NCBI RefSeq assembly: GCF_012272695.1
Contig: NZ_CP050902.1
Coordinates: forward strand, 2,914,001-2,978,000
Direction: 5' to 3'
Origin: Nocardioides sp. JQ2195
GTDB lineage: Bacteria > Actinomycetota > Actinomycetes > Propionibacteriales > Nocardioidaceae
DNA: 64,000 bases
Numbering within the stretch: the first letter of the stretch is position 1; the number at the start of each line of letters is the position of its first letter. The position numbers and the translations under genes are program-made. Shown one piece after another: positions 39,431 through 47,995 of the stretch. A model generated the notes under the pieces. It was not told the DNA's origin and searched no databases. It saw nothing but the letters and a program-made list of their open reading frames with translations.

Positions 39431-39648
39431 CGATGCACTCCCGCTTCGAGGTCAGAAGCAAAGATGGGGAGTTGCTGGGCATCTTCCCCGCTCCGCTGAC
39501 TGACCATGCCGACCAGATCAGGAGCCTGATCGGGCAGCACCCTGGAGCCGAAGTGACTCCCGTCGTGACGTTGGACAACCCATGCCCTCGGCATGACGCC
39601 TACGAGGCTGACAACTGTCCACGGTGCGGGCCAGCAACAACCCGCTGA
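39427..39648 (+). CDS. Small unknown protein with C-terminal Cys pair
   Basis: 73 residues from a GTG at the 4-base overlap. VRSKDGELLGIFPAPLTDHA then a C-terminal zinc-like knuckle (NPCPRHDAYEADNCPRCGPA). No family recognised. Last gene before the integrase promoter. Confidence 0.55.
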   Translation: MTMHSRFEVRSKDGELLGIFPAPLTDHADQIRSLIGQHPGAEVTPVVTLDNPCPRHDAYEADNCPRCGPATTR

Positions 39649-39701
39649 CTCCCACGACTCAGACGACCCAGGACGCGGGGCTGGCGCGCACCCGAACGCA
39701 T

Positions 39702-39730
39702 TTGAACCGCGTTGACCGTTCACGATTTAT
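39702..39730 (+). promoter_or_regulatory. Possible integrase promoter
   Basis: TTGAAC (39702-39707), 17-base spacer, ATTTAT (39725-39730), 60 bases before the integrase ATG. The spacing and the drop in GC content support it. Confidence 0.45.
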
Positions 39731-39790
39731 GACCCAGGGTGGTCCATCCACCCGAGAGGCCCATGAGGGGCACCAAGGAGTTCAAGACCA

Positions 39791-41002
39791 ATGGCACGAC
39801 CGGCAAGCCCGCCGTACACGCTGGGGAAGGTCACCTACCGAGCCCACCCGACCAAGGCCGGACAGGTCCAGGCACGTGGCTTCTACCGGGACAGCAACAA
39901 CAAGTCCCGTGACGTGACGGCCAGCGGCAAGACCGAGGCGGCTGCGCGTCGTGCGTTGCTGGCGAAGGTCAACGAGGTCCGTGACGAGCATCGGGGCGGG
40001 GACGGAGTTCTCCGACACGACACACGGCTCACTGTCGCGGCTGACGTGTGGCTCGATGCCAAGGCACGTGAAGACCTGTCTCGAAACACGATGCGCGACT
40101 ACACGGGCTACGTGGATCGCTCGATCAAGGTTGGTGCCCTCGAAGCCCTCACTGTGATGCAGGCGAACGACGTTGCCCGGATCGAGACATGGCTGACTGG
40201 CATCGCTGACGACCGTGGTGCGACCGCTGCCAAGCAGAGCCGCAAAGTTCTCTCGGGCATCCTCGGCCTTGCTGAGCGACGAGGGGCGATCCCGTCCAGC
40301 GTCATGCACCGGGTCAAGACTCCGGGCTCGAAGCCGGGGAGCACCGGAGATCGCAAGTGCCACGACACGGACTGCGATCTGGACTGCGGCAAACGGCATC
40401 TGGATACACGGCGCGCTTTCACCCAGGACGAGGCCGCTGCGGTGCTCGACGCCGCCAATAGCGCCAAGGCCGACGTGGGAGACCTCGCCGCGTTCCTGTT
40501 CGGCACGGGAGTTCGGATCAGCGAGGCTCTGCACTGCGTCTCGTGGGATGACGTTGCCCTGGACGAACAGACTGTCCATGTGCGCGGAACCAAGACGGCG
40601 CAAGCGGATCGGGTGCTCGCCATCGGTGACGACCTCACGGAGCGGCTTCGGGAGCGTGCAGGTCTGCACGGCACTACGGGGCTTGTTTTCGGGGTCACCT
40701 ACTTCACGAGCAAGCTCGGGGAGCCCCGAGACCGGAACAACGTGAGCAAGGCTCTGCGACGAGTGTTCGCCGCTGCGGGAGTCCCGTGGGCCGGCACGCA
40801 CACGTTCCGCCGAACCGTCGCATCGTGGCTCGATGAGGCTGGCGCTCCGCTGGCCGAGATCGCCAACCAACTCGGTCACGCTGACACCAACGTCACGGCC
40901 AAGTACCTCGGCAGGAAGGTCGCACCCACGCGGGCAGCGTCCGTGATGGCACTGCCGATGACGGCGAAGCGGCCGAGCCTCAAAGTCATTAGTCGTGAAT
41001 AA
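39791..41002 (+). CDS. int: Tyrosine recombinase integrase
   Basis: 403 residues starting MARPASPPYTLGKVTYRAHP, with AAGGAG before the ATG. N-terminal arm-binding region, SAM-like core-binding domain at about 78-180, and catalytic domain with Arg242 (GTGVRISEAL), Lys268 (GTKTAQ), His337-x-x-Arg340 (HTFRRT), His363 (LGHAD) and Tyr372 (KYLGRK). All catalytic residues are present, so it looks active. A Cys/His-rich insert (KCHDTDCDLDCGKRH, 189-203) joins the two domains. It would integrate at the tRNA-fMet 3' end found 67 bases downstream. Confidence 0.95.
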   Translation: MARPASPPYTLGKVTYRAHPTKAGQVQARGFYRDSNNKSRDVTASGKTEAAARRALLAKVNEVRDEHRGGDGVLRHDTRLTVAADVWLDAKAREDLSRNTMRDYTGYVDRSIKVGALEALTVMQANDVARIETWLTGIADDRGATAAKQSRKVLSGILGLAERRGAIPSSVMHRVKTPGSKPGSTGDRKCHDTDCDLDCGKRHLDTRRAFTQDEAAAVLDAANSAKADVGDLAAFLFGTGVRISEALHCVSWDDVALDEQTVHVRGTKTAQADRVLAIGDDLTERLRERAGLHGTTGLVFGVTYFTSKLGEPRDRNNVSKALRRVFAAAGVPWAGTHTFRRTVASWLDEAGAPLAEIANQLGHADTNVTAKYLGRKVAPTRAASVMALPMTAKRPSLKVISRE

Positions 41003-41025
41003 GTCGTGAATGACCCGGAGAAACA

Positions 41026-41067
41026 ACAAGGCCTGACCTGCGTTTCCGCAGGTCAGGCCTTGTTTTT
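41026..41067 (+). terminator. Strong rho-independent terminator after the integrase
   Basis: 17-base perfect arms ACAAGGCCTGACCTGCG (41026-41042) and CGCAGGTCAGGCCTTGT (41047-41063) with a TTTC loop and a T-run (41064-41067). It lies between int and the right repeat and also faces the end of the tRNA gene on the other strand. Confidence 0.92.
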
Positions 41068-41068
41068 C

Positions 41069-41104
41069 GTAGCGGGGGCAGGATTTGAACCTGCGACCTC
41101 TGGG
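41069..41104. repeat. attR: 36-base repeat inside the intact tRNA-fMet gene
   Basis: Identical to 28359-28394. It covers the 3' half of the functional tRNA gene, so the element has rebuilt the tRNA on integration. Confidence 0.92.
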
Positions 41105-41143
41105 TTATGAGCCCAGCGAGCTACCGAGCTGCTCCACCCCGCG
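41070..41143 (-). tRNA. Initiator tRNA-Met (CAU)
   Basis: 74 bases without an encoded CCA. Read on the minus strand: acceptor CGCGGGG, D-arm GAGCAGCTCGGTAGCTC, anticodon arm CTGGG-CTCATAA-CCCAG, T-arm GCAGG-TTCAAAT-CCTGC, acceptor CCCCGCT and A73. The mismatched first pair (C1 with U72) and the three G:C pairs of the anticodon stem mark it as the formyl-methionine initiator. It is the integration target of the element. The promoter TTGAGT-N17-TAGTGT lies just upstream. Confidence 0.96.
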
Positions 41144-41155
41144 TCGGTGAACAGA

Positions 41156-41184
41156 ACACTACGCGACGCGGGTGCGGGACTCAA
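41156..41184 (-). promoter_or_regulatory. Promoter of the tRNA-fMet gene
   Basis: Minus strand TTGAGT (41184-41179), 17-base spacer, TAGTGT (41161-41156), 13 bases before the tRNA 5' end. Confidence 0.75.
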
Positions 41185-41191
41185 ATCGGGG

Positions 41192-44155
41192 TCAGTCCCC
41201 TTCGTCCCGCGCCGGTTCCTCGGCCTTCTGCGACGAGTCCTCGGCGGCTTGGTTGGCGGCGACCAGGGCCCGGCCGACGAGGGCCTCGGCTCGCTTGGTG
41301 GCCTTCTGGTAGGCCGCCAGGTCGCCGTCCTTGAGCGCCGCCTGGGCCTCCTTGAACTTGCCATCGGCCTGCTCCAGCAGGTCCAGCACCTGTTGCGAGA
41401 GCGTCCCCACGGGCTGGTCACCCTTGTCGCCCTTGCCGCCGCCGGCACCCTTGTCGATCTCGCGCCCGTTGACCTCGAGCACGTTCGCGACAGCCTCGGC
41501 GATGGTCTTGCCGACTCCCTGCTTGTCGCCGAACGAGACCAGCACGAACGAGAGCACCGGGTAGTTGGCGGTGCTGTTCCCGCTGCGGATGGAGTAGAGC
41601 GGCTGCACGTAGAGCAACCCCTCCCCCACGGGCAGGGTCAGCAGGTTGCCGTAGACCAGGCGGACGTTGACGTTCTTCGACAGCGACTGGATGACCCGTT
41701 GGACATCCTCGTCGGCGCCGAAGTTGCCGGCGATCTGACCCGGCCCGTCGATCTGGGTGTTCCCGGGCAGGGTCAGCACGCGCAGGGTTCCGTAGTCGGC
41801 CTTGGAGGCGTCCGCATCGACGGAGACGAACGCGGAGAGGTTGTTCTTCTTGTTCGGGACATAGACCGAGGTCAGGCTGAACACGGGCTCGTCACCACCG
41901 TTGGGCGTGTTGATCGAGAGCCGGTACGGCGGCTGCAGGGTCCCGCTCTTGCTCGGATCCTCCGGCACCTGCCAGCGGGCGTTGCCCTCGTAGAAGTTCT
42001 TCGCGTCGGTGACGTGGTAGGACGCCAGCTGGTAGCGCTGCACCTTGAACATGTCCTCGGGGTAGCGCATGTGCTCGAGCAGCTCGGCGGGGATCTCGTC
42101 CTTGTCCTTGACCGTGCTCGGGAAGGCCTTGCGCCAGGCCTTCAGCAACGGGTCGTCCTCGTCCCACGCGTAGAGCGTGACGGTGCCGTCGTACGCATCG
42201 ACGACGGCCTTGACCGCGTTGCGCATGTAGTTGATCTCGTCGGTCGGCAGCGTACGGAACTCGTTGCCGGTGTCGAGGGCGTCGCTGGTCATGTCCTGGT
42301 AGGAGCCACGCTCCGAGAGGGGGTACTGGTCCGTGGTCGTGTAGCCGTCGAGCAGCCAGACCACCTTGCCGTCCACCACGGCCGGGAACGGGTCGGAGTC
42401 GACGGTCAGCCACGGGGCGACCTTCTCGACCATCTGCCGCGGGTTCCGGTCGTAGAGGATCTTCGAGTTCTCGTTCACCCGGCCCGAGAGGGCGATGTTG
42501 GGCTCGCCGAACTTCCAGGAGTAGAGCACCTGGCGGAAGGCACTACCGACCTCGACCCCTGCCTTGCCGGTGTAGGTGTTGCGGCTCTTCTCCGAGCCCG
42601 GCAGGTCGAGCTCGACGTCCTTGGCGTCGTCCGAGGCCTTGCCGACGATCGAGTACTCCGGGCTCTGCTCGCCGAAGTAGATCTGTCCCCGGTAACCGTC
42701 CGGGGTCAGGTCGCTCAGCACACCGGTGGGCGGGATGCTCTCCTCGGCCCACTCCGGGGCATCGCCCGTCGTCTGCGTCTCGTTGTCGGCACCGCGCTGG
42801 TTGCCGTAGGCCGCGATCACTCCGTAGCCGTGGGTGTAGACGGTGTGCAGGTTCGACCAGTTCTTGCTGTCGTCGGGCATGCCGTCCTGGTTGAGCTCCC
42901 GGACGCCGACGACGAGGTCGCGCTCCTGCCCGTCGATCGTGTAGCGGTCGACGTCGAGGACGTCGGCCACGCTGTAGTAGTTGGTCACCTGCTGGGTCTG
43001 CTCGAACGTGGCCCGGACGATCTGCGGGTCGACCAGGCGGATGCCCGGGATCGTCTTGGTGGCCAGCTCCTGCTGCTCCTTGGTCAACGTGCTCTTGCCG
43101 GCGTACGGCGTGATCACCGCGTCGCCGATGTCATAGGCCTCGCGCGTGGCGTCGATGTTCTTCTTGATGTACGGCGCCTCCTTGTCGGCCTGCGACGGCT
43201 CGACCTGGAACTGCTGCACGATGCCGGGCCACAGCAGGCCGAGCAGGATCGACGACAGCGCCAGCAGGCCCAGGCCCACCGAGGGCAACAGCCAGGTCCG
43301 GCGGATGACGTTGGCGAAGAAGAGGATCGCGCAGATCAGCGCGATGAACATCAAGATGTTCTTGGCCGGCAGCACGGCGTGGTCGTCGGTGTAGTTCATC
43401 CCGGTGACCAGTGACCCGGACTCGTTGAGCAGGTCGAAGCGGTCCAGGTAGTAGTCGAGGCCCTTGACCAGGACGAAGAAGCCGAGGAGCACGGACAGCT
43501 GGGCGGCCGCGGCCCCGGAGAAGCGGTCCTGGGAGGACTGCAGACGGATGCCGCCGTAGAGATAGTGCACGATCGCTGCGGCGAGCAGCGACACGATCAT
43601 CACGGACATGGTGAAGTCGACCAGGAAGTGCAACCACGGGAGGTCGAAGACGTAGAACCCGATGTCCTTGCCGAAGTAGGGATCCGACTTGCCGAAGTCG
43701 CTGCCGTTGCGCCACAGCATGTATTCGCGCCACTTCCCCGATGCCGTGGCGCCGGCGAAGGCGCCGATGGCCAACGAGACACCGGCCAGCAGCAGGTACC
43801 GGATCGGGCGGACCGCCTCGCGGTAGCGATCGAGGCTGACCTGCTCCGGTGAGGCCGGACGGAAGATGGGCCGGTAGCGGTAGGCCAGCCCGAGGTTGAG
43901 TGCCACCACCAGCGTCATCAGCAGCCCGAAGATCAGGAACAGCCCGATGCGGGTGCGCACCAGCGTCGAGAAGACGCCGCCGTAGCCGGTCGACTCGAAC
44001 CAGAGCTTCTCGGTCCAGATGGCGGTGTAGCCCGTGAAGGCCACGACAAGGGCGATCACCACCGCCGCCGTGATCCACAACCGCCGGGCCCATGACGACT
44101 TCCGGGGCTCCTCGACCTCGGGAGCGCCGCCCTCGTCGTCGAACATGTTGCTCAT
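41192..44155 (-). CDS. UPF0182-family large membrane protein
   Basis: 987 residues. Seven or so N-terminal hydrophobic segments (for example LWITAAVVIALVVAFTGYTA, LFLIFGLLMTLVVALNLGLA) followed by a large extracytoplasmic domain from about residue 330 (GYGVIAAYGNQRG, EYSIVGKASDDAKDVELDLP). It ends in a charged, Lys/Glu-rich tail. Length and layout match the UPF0182 family of actinobacteria, whose function is not established. It overlaps the PPA1309-like gene by 4 bases and is in the usual neighbourhood with the PDZ protease. Confidence 0.93.
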   Translation of the reverse strand: MSNMFDDEGGAPEVEEPRKSSWARRLWITAAVVIALVVAFTGYTAIWTEKLWFESTGYGGVFSTLVRTRIGLFLIFGLLMTLVVALNLGLAYRYRPIFRPASPEQVSLDRYREAVRPIRYLLLAGVSLAIGAFAGATASGKWREYMLWRNGSDFGKSDPYFGKDIGFYVFDLPWLHFLVDFTMSVMIVSLLAAAIVHYLYGGIRLQSSQDRFSGAAAAQLSVLLGFFVLVKGLDYYLDRFDLLNESGSLVTGMNYTDDHAVLPAKNILMFIALICAILFFANVIRRTWLLPSVGLGLLALSSILLGLLWPGIVQQFQVEPSQADKEAPYIKKNIDATREAYDIGDAVITPYAGKSTLTKEQQELATKTIPGIRLVDPQIVRATFEQTQQVTNYYSVADVLDVDRYTIDGQERDLVVGVRELNQDGMPDDSKNWSNLHTVYTHGYGVIAAYGNQRGADNETQTTGDAPEWAEESIPPTGVLSDLTPDGYRGQIYFGEQSPEYSIVGKASDDAKDVELDLPGSEKSRNTYTGKAGVEVGSAFRQVLYSWKFGEPNIALSGRVNENSKILYDRNPRQMVEKVAPWLTVDSDPFPAVVDGKVVWLLDGYTTTDQYPLSERGSYQDMTSDALDTGNEFRTLPTDEINYMRNAVKAVVDAYDGTVTLYAWDEDDPLLKAWRKAFPSTVKDKDEIPAELLEHMRYPEDMFKVQRYQLASYHVTDAKNFYEGNARWQVPEDPSKSGTLQPPYRLSINTPNGGDEPVFSLTSVYVPNKKNNLSAFVSVDADASKADYGTLRVLTLPGNTQIDGPGQIAGNFGADEDVQRVIQSLSKNVNVRLVYGNLLTLPVGEGLLYVQPLYSIRSGNSTANYPVLSFVLVSFGDKQGVGKTIAEAVANVLEVNGREIDKGAGGGKGDKGDQPVGTLSQQVLDLLEQADGKFKEAQAALKDGDLAAYQKATKRAEALVGRALVAANQAAEDSSQKAEEPARDEGD

Positions 44156-44727
44156 CTGTTGCCTTCCTCGTCGCCCTCGAGCGTTGCCCGGAGCAGCTCC
44201 ACGAGCTCGGGGACCAAGTCATTGCCGCCCACGACGGACTGTTCGTCGTCGTGTGCCCGCAGCCGCAGCGCGCAGTACGTCGACCCGTCGCGGATCACTC
44301 CCGCCACGATGCGCACTTCCTGTCGGTCGGGGTGTTCCTGGGCGAAGGCGTGCGCGGCGTCCGGTTCCTCAGGGATCTGTCCGTCGGCGCTCGGCGGGAG
44401 CACCAGGCGCTCGACCACGGCTGCGCAGCCCGTGACAGCGTCGGGCCAGACGATGGAGGCCAGGACCGTCTCGAAGGGCACACTGGCGTCGAGCTCCTGC
44501 TCGATCGGGGTGAAGGATCCCTCGGCGCTCGACTCGTCGAGGCCCATGGCCGCGGCCAGGGCGGGTTCCCGGGCCACCAGGGAGGCGGTGTCCGCGAGCG
44601 CGTAGAGCCTGGACTTCTGGTCCCAGCCGTCCTGGGCCGCGTGCGACTCGATCTCGAGCACGGCCTGGGCCAGCGCGGGGTCAGGCAGGTCGGTCGGTGC
44701 CGGGGCGGGCAACTCGCTGTCGGACAC
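44152..44727 (-). CDS. PPA1309-like conserved actinobacterial protein
   Basis: 191 residues starting MSDSELPAPAPTDLPDPALA. Segments WDQKSRLYALADTASLVARE, ASIVWPDAVTGCAAVVERLV and REVRIVAGVIRDGSTYCALR-like strands (as EVRIVAGVIRDGSTYCALRL) agree with a small alpha/beta family conserved beside UPF0182 genes. Function unknown. It overlaps the UPF0182 gene and is 2 bases from the PDZ protease gene, forming a three-gene operon. Confidence 0.85.
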   Translation of the reverse strand: MSDSELPAPAPTDLPDPALAQAVLEIESHAAQDGWDQKSRLYALADTASLVAREPALAAAMGLDESSAEGSFTPIEQELDASVPFETVLASIVWPDAVTGCAAVVERLVLPPSADGQIPEEPDAAHAFAQEHPDRQEVRIVAGVIRDGSTYCALRLRAHDDEQSVVGGNDLVPELVELLRATLEGDEEGNR

Positions 44728-44729
44728 GT

Positions 44730-45776
44730 CTACTCCTTCTCGCAGCTGGGCAGGTCAGCGCCCGGGTCCTCGGACCACGCCTCGACCGATGCGATCGCGT
44801 CCTTCAACGTCGTCACCCGGACCAGGCGTACGTCGCCGTTGTCGGCGCCCAACGCCTCGGCACAGTTGTCTGCGGGGACCAGGAACAACTTGGCGCCGGC
44901 ATCCCGCACCGCCGGGATCTTCTGCTGGATGCCGCCGATCGGGCCGACGTTGCCCTTGTCGTCGATGGTGCCGGTCCCGGCGATGTGCTGGCCGTTGGTC
45001 ATGGATCCCGGGGTGAGGGTGTCCACGATCGCCAGCGCGAACATCATGCCGGCGCTCGGGCCGCCGATCTCCGGATCGATCAGGATGTCGATGTCGAAGG
45101 GGAAGTCGTACTGAACGCCTTGTGAGAAACCCAGGCGGACCTGCTTGTCGACCATCCTCGGCGCGATCTGGAAGGTCTTGCGCTTCTCACCGCGGCGCAC
45201 GCGCACGCTGATGTCGCGGCCGGGCTCCGAGGCACCGATCAGGTCGACGACCTGCTGGGCATCGGTGATCCTGGTGTCGTTGATGGCCAGGATCCAGTCG
45301 CCCTTGCGCAGCTTGCCGGTGGCGGGCATGTCCTTCTCGACCTCGATCACCCGTGGGCGCAGCGGCACGTCGTAGCCCAGGGAACGCAGCGCGGCCACCT
45401 CGGAGGCGTCCTGCGAGGTCACCATCTGGAGCGACGACTCCTTCTCGTTGGACTCCTCGGTCTCGCTCTCCTCGTAGACCGCGGAGTACGGCTGGACCGC
45501 GTCGTCCTCGTCGAACCACGCCTGGAGCGCCGCGAAGATGCTCACCGAACTGCCGGCACGGGTCACGGAGACGGTGGTCATCCGGAGCTCGCCGGTGTCG
45601 TAGTAGGCCTTGTGCCCCGTGATCTGGATCCGCTCGTGGCCGTCGACGCGGGAGAGCATGTCGACCGTGACGCCGGGCTGGAAGGTCACGTAGGGCACCG
45701 GGCGCAGGATCGCGCATGCCCAGAGCGCGACCAGGAGCGGGACCGAGATCGCGATCGCGACGGTACGCCGTGTCAT
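44730..45776 (-). CDS. Membrane-anchored PDZ-domain Lon-like serine protease (YlbL type)
   Basis: 348 residues. N-terminal membrane anchor VAIAISVPLLVALWACAILR, then PGVTVDMLSRVDG. PDZ domain at about 138-205 (PATGKLRKGDWILAINDTRI). C-terminal Lon-type protease with Ser241 (EIGGPSAGMMFALAI) and Lys286 (NVGPIGGIQQKIPAV), the Ser-Lys dyad. It acts outside the cytoplasmic membrane on unknown substrates. It is co-directional with the PPA1309-like and UPF0182 genes. Confidence 0.92.
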   Translation of the reverse strand: MTRRTVAIAISVPLLVALWACAILRPVPYVTFQPGVTVDMLSRVDGHERIQITGHKAYYDTGELRMTTVSVTRAGSSVSIFAALQAWFDEDDAVQPYSAVYEESETEESNEKESSLQMVTSQDASEVAALRSLGYDVPLRPRVIEVEKDMPATGKLRKGDWILAINDTRITDAQQVVDLIGASEPGRDISVRVRRGEKRKTFQIAPRMVDKQVRLGFSQGVQYDFPFDIDILIDPEIGGPSAGMMFALAIVDTLTPGSMTNGQHIAGTGTIDDKGNVGPIGGIQQKIPAVRDAGAKLFLVPADNCAEALGADNGDVRLVRVTTLKDAIASVEAWSEDPGADLPSCEKE

Positions 45777-45866
45777 GCGGCCAACCTTCTCACCCGACGA
45801 AAATCCGTGATCAACCAGTCTCGGACCAGCATCACCATGTCGTCAGCGTCGGACCCGCGGTCGAGC

Positions 45867-46118
45867 TCAGGCGGAGCGGCGGTCGTCGGTGGCCCGCGAC
45901 GGGCGCACCGCGATGCCGGTGCTGCGGTCGCGGACGCGTGAAGCGCCCGGGCCGGGGCGCGCGAGGCCCGGGTGGTCCTTGCGCAGGGCACGTTCGAGCC
46001 TCTGGACGGCGACGTCGCGATCCACCTCGCCACGACCGTCACGGCCCAGCCAGGACACCCACAACATCGCCACCAGCGTCACCACCGCGGGTGGCACCAG
46101 CCAGAACAAGATCTCCAC
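45867..46118 (-). CDS. Small membrane protein
   Basis: 83 residues starting MEILFWLVPPAVVTLVAMLW with one N-terminal membrane segment; the remainder is Arg-rich and cytoplasmic (VAVQRLERALRKDHPGLARP). A conserved actinobacterial type by appearance, without known role. It sits between moaE and the protease, all leftward. Confidence 0.75.
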   Translation of the reverse strand: MEILFWLVPPAVVTLVAMLWVSWLGRDGRGEVDRDVAVQRLERALRKDHPGLARPGPGASRVRDRSTGIAVRPSRATDDRRSA

Positions 46119-46195
46119 GCGTCAACTCTGCCACGGGGATGGTGCCGGGTCCGGCAACCACGCGGGAGCGGTCGTGGTCGAGGCACGCCCGGTGC

Positions 46196-46636
46196 TCAGG
46201 GCGAGCCGACCCACTCCTGCTCACCGTCGACGAACGACTGCTGCTTCCAGATCGGCACCTCCGCCTTGAGGCGGTCGATCAGAGCCCGGGAGGCGTCGTA
46301 TGCCGTCCCGCGGTGCGCCGCGGCCGCGGCCACGACCACCGCGGCATCGCCGATGGCCAGGGACCCGACCCGGTGGACGGCGCTGACGCCGGTCACGTCG
46401 TACTCCTCGGCGACCTGCCGGCACACGTCGCGCAACCGCTCCAGGGCACTGGGGTGGGCTGCGTAGTCGAGGGCACTCACGCCGCGTCCGCCGTCGTGGT
46501 CTCGCACCCGACCCACGAAGAGGTTCACGGCGCCCGACGTCTCGTCATCGAGACTGGCCAGCACTTCGTCCACGTCGAGCCGCACCTCGCGCAGGTCGAC
46601 GAGACGAACCCGGTCGCGGATCTCTGACTGCGTCAT
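46196..46636 (-). CDS. moaE: Molybdopterin synthase catalytic subunit
   Basis: 146 residues. MoaE signatures: GAVNLFVGRVRDHDGGRGVS, LDYAAHPSALERLRDVCRQ, VHRVGSLAIGDAAVVVAAAA, HRGTAYDASRALIDRLKAEV and VPIWKQQSF with its Lys near the active site. It transfers sulfur from MoaD thiocarboxylate to precursor Z to make molybdopterin. No other moa gene is next to it here. It is divergent from the DUF2342 gene. Confidence 0.94.
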   Translation of the reverse strand: MTQSEIRDRVRLVDLREVRLDVDEVLASLDDETSGAVNLFVGRVRDHDGGRGVSALDYAAHPSALERLRDVCRQVAEEYDVTGVSAVHRVGSLAIGDAAVVVAAAAAHRGTAYDASRALIDRLKAEVPIWKQQSFVDGEQEWVGSP

Positions 46637-46699
46637 GCTCCGAGCCTAGTTCACCGGGTTACTGGTTGGCGCTCACCATTCAGCGAGTAACTTGGAGCC

Positions 46700-47995
46700 A
46701 TGACTGAGAACCCCGGTGACGAGCCGGAGAACCCGTTCAAGGGCACCCCGTTCGAGCAGCTCTTCGGCGCCGGCGGCGGCTCCGGCATGCCCGACCTGAA
46801 CGCCCTGATGGGGCAGATGCAGGCCATGATGGCGCCCCACGACGGTGCCGTGAACTGGAAGCTCGCCGGTGACATCGCCCGACGCCAGGTGGCCCAGGAG
46901 CCGGACCCGACCCCCACGCAGCGACAGCAGGATGCCGTGGCCGACGCTGTCCGCCTTGCCGACCACTGGCTCGACGAGGCCTGCGAGTTCCCCTCCGGCG
47001 TCCAGTCTGCGGCGGCGTGGAGTCGCGCCGAGTGGATCGAGTCCACGCGCGACGTGTGGAAGGTGCTGGTCGAACCCGTCGCCGACCACGTCGTCGGCGC
47101 GATGGGCAACGCCTTGCCCGACGAGGCCAAGCAGATGGCAGGTCCCCTGATCGGCATGCTCGGCCAGATGGGGGGCGCCATGTTCGGCAGCCAGGTCGGC
47201 AGCGCCCTCGGCGGGCTGGCCAGCGAGGTGCTCACCGCTTCCGACATCGGCCTTCCCCTGGGTCCTGCGGGCCGGGCCGCGGTGGTCTCGGTCAACGTCG
47301 AGGCCTTCGCCGAAGGGCTCGACGTCTCCGCGGACGACGTGCTGCTCTATCTCGCGCTGCGAGAAGCCGCCCACCAGCGACTCTTCGCCCACGTGCCGTG
47401 GCTGCGCGAGCACCTCATCTCCGCGGTTGCCGACTATGGTCGTGGCATAGCGATCGACACCTCGGGCATCGAGGAGCAGATGCGCAACCTCAACCCCACC
47501 GATCCGACGGCGATCCAGGAGGCGCTCGAGGGCGGCCTCTTCGAGCCGAAGAAGACACCCGCCCAGGAGGCGGCACTGCAGCGGCTCGAGACCACGCTGG
47601 CCCTGGTCGAGGGTTGGGTCGACGAGGTCGTCGGCCAGGCCACCTCCGAGCGGATGCCGGCCGCGGCCAAGATGCAGGAAGCCGTGCGCCGACGCCGAGC
47701 CGCCGGCGGACCCGGCGAGCAGACCTTCGCCGCACTGGTCGGCCTCGAGCTGCGCCCCCGGCGCCTGCGTGACGCGTCCACCCTGTGGGGTTCACTGCGC
47801 TCGCGCCACGGCACCGACGCCCGGGACGCGGTCTGGCTGCACCCGGACCTGTTGCCGACGGCCGCCGACCTCGACGACCCGCTGGGCTTCCGCGAGGAGA
47901 CTGCCGAGCCGCTCACCCCGAGCGACGACGACTTCGACGCCGAGCTCGCCAAGCTGCTCGACGAGGGCACGAGCGGCGACGACTCCGCGACGTGA
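46700..47995 (+). CDS. Zinc-dependent metalloprotease-like protein (DUF2342/TIGR03624)
   Basis: 431 residues starting MTENPGDEPENPFKGTPFEQ. A Gly-rich middle (GMLGQMGGAMFGSQVGSALG) and LYLALREAAHQRLFAHVPWL with the HxxxH-like zinc region (EAAHQRLFAH) match the actinobacterial family annotated as zinc-dependent metalloprotease or F420-biosynthesis-associated. The proteolytic function is predicted, not shown. It overlaps a NUDIX gene by 4 bases. Confidence 0.88.
   Translation: MTENPGDEPENPFKGTPFEQLFGAGGGSGMPDLNALMGQMQAMMAPHDGAVNWKLAGDIARRQVAQEPDPTPTQRQQDAVADAVRLADHWLDEACEFPSGVQSAAAWSRAEWIESTRDVWKVLVEPVADHVVGAMGNALPDEAKQMAGPLIGMLGQMGGAMFGSQVGSALGGLASEVLTASDIGLPLGPAGRAAVVSVNVEAFAEGLDVSADDVLLYLALREAAHQRLFAHVPWLREHLISAVADYGRGIAIDTSGIEEQMRNLNPTDPTAIQEALEGGLFEPKKTPAQEAALQRLETTLALVEGWVDEVVGQATSERMPAAAKMQEAVRRRRAAGGPGEQTFAALVGLELRPRRLRDASTLWGSLRSRHGTDARDAVWLHPDLLPTAADLDDPLGFREETAEPLTPSDDDFDAELAKLLDEGTSGDDSAT

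Larger units (their letters stand above)
28359..41104. mobile_element. Integrative element in the initiator tRNA gene, about 12.7 kb
   Basis: A 36-base direct repeat (28359-28394 and 41069-41104) identical to the 3' part of the tRNA-fMet gene flanks the region. A tyrosine integrase gene ends 67 bases from the right repeat. Base composition is visibly less GC-rich than the flanks. Leftward genes: restriction endonuclease, cytosine methyltransferase, HTH-like protein. Rightward genes: excisionase-like, RecD-like helicase, a set of small unknown genes, ArdA, ribbon-helix-helix-like, integrase. I found no relaxase, FtsK/TraB, replication initiator or virion gene, so how it moves is open: it could be mobilised by another element, a phage satellite, or decayed. 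Confidence 0.9.

Noticed and set aside
41026..41067. Terminator belonging to the tRNA gene
   Set aside because: The T-run is on the integrase strand, so the main use is for int; it may still stop tRNA transcripts.
41147..43414. 755-codon rightward frame
   Set aside because: It is antisense to the UPF0182 gene, which has clear membrane segments and family length.
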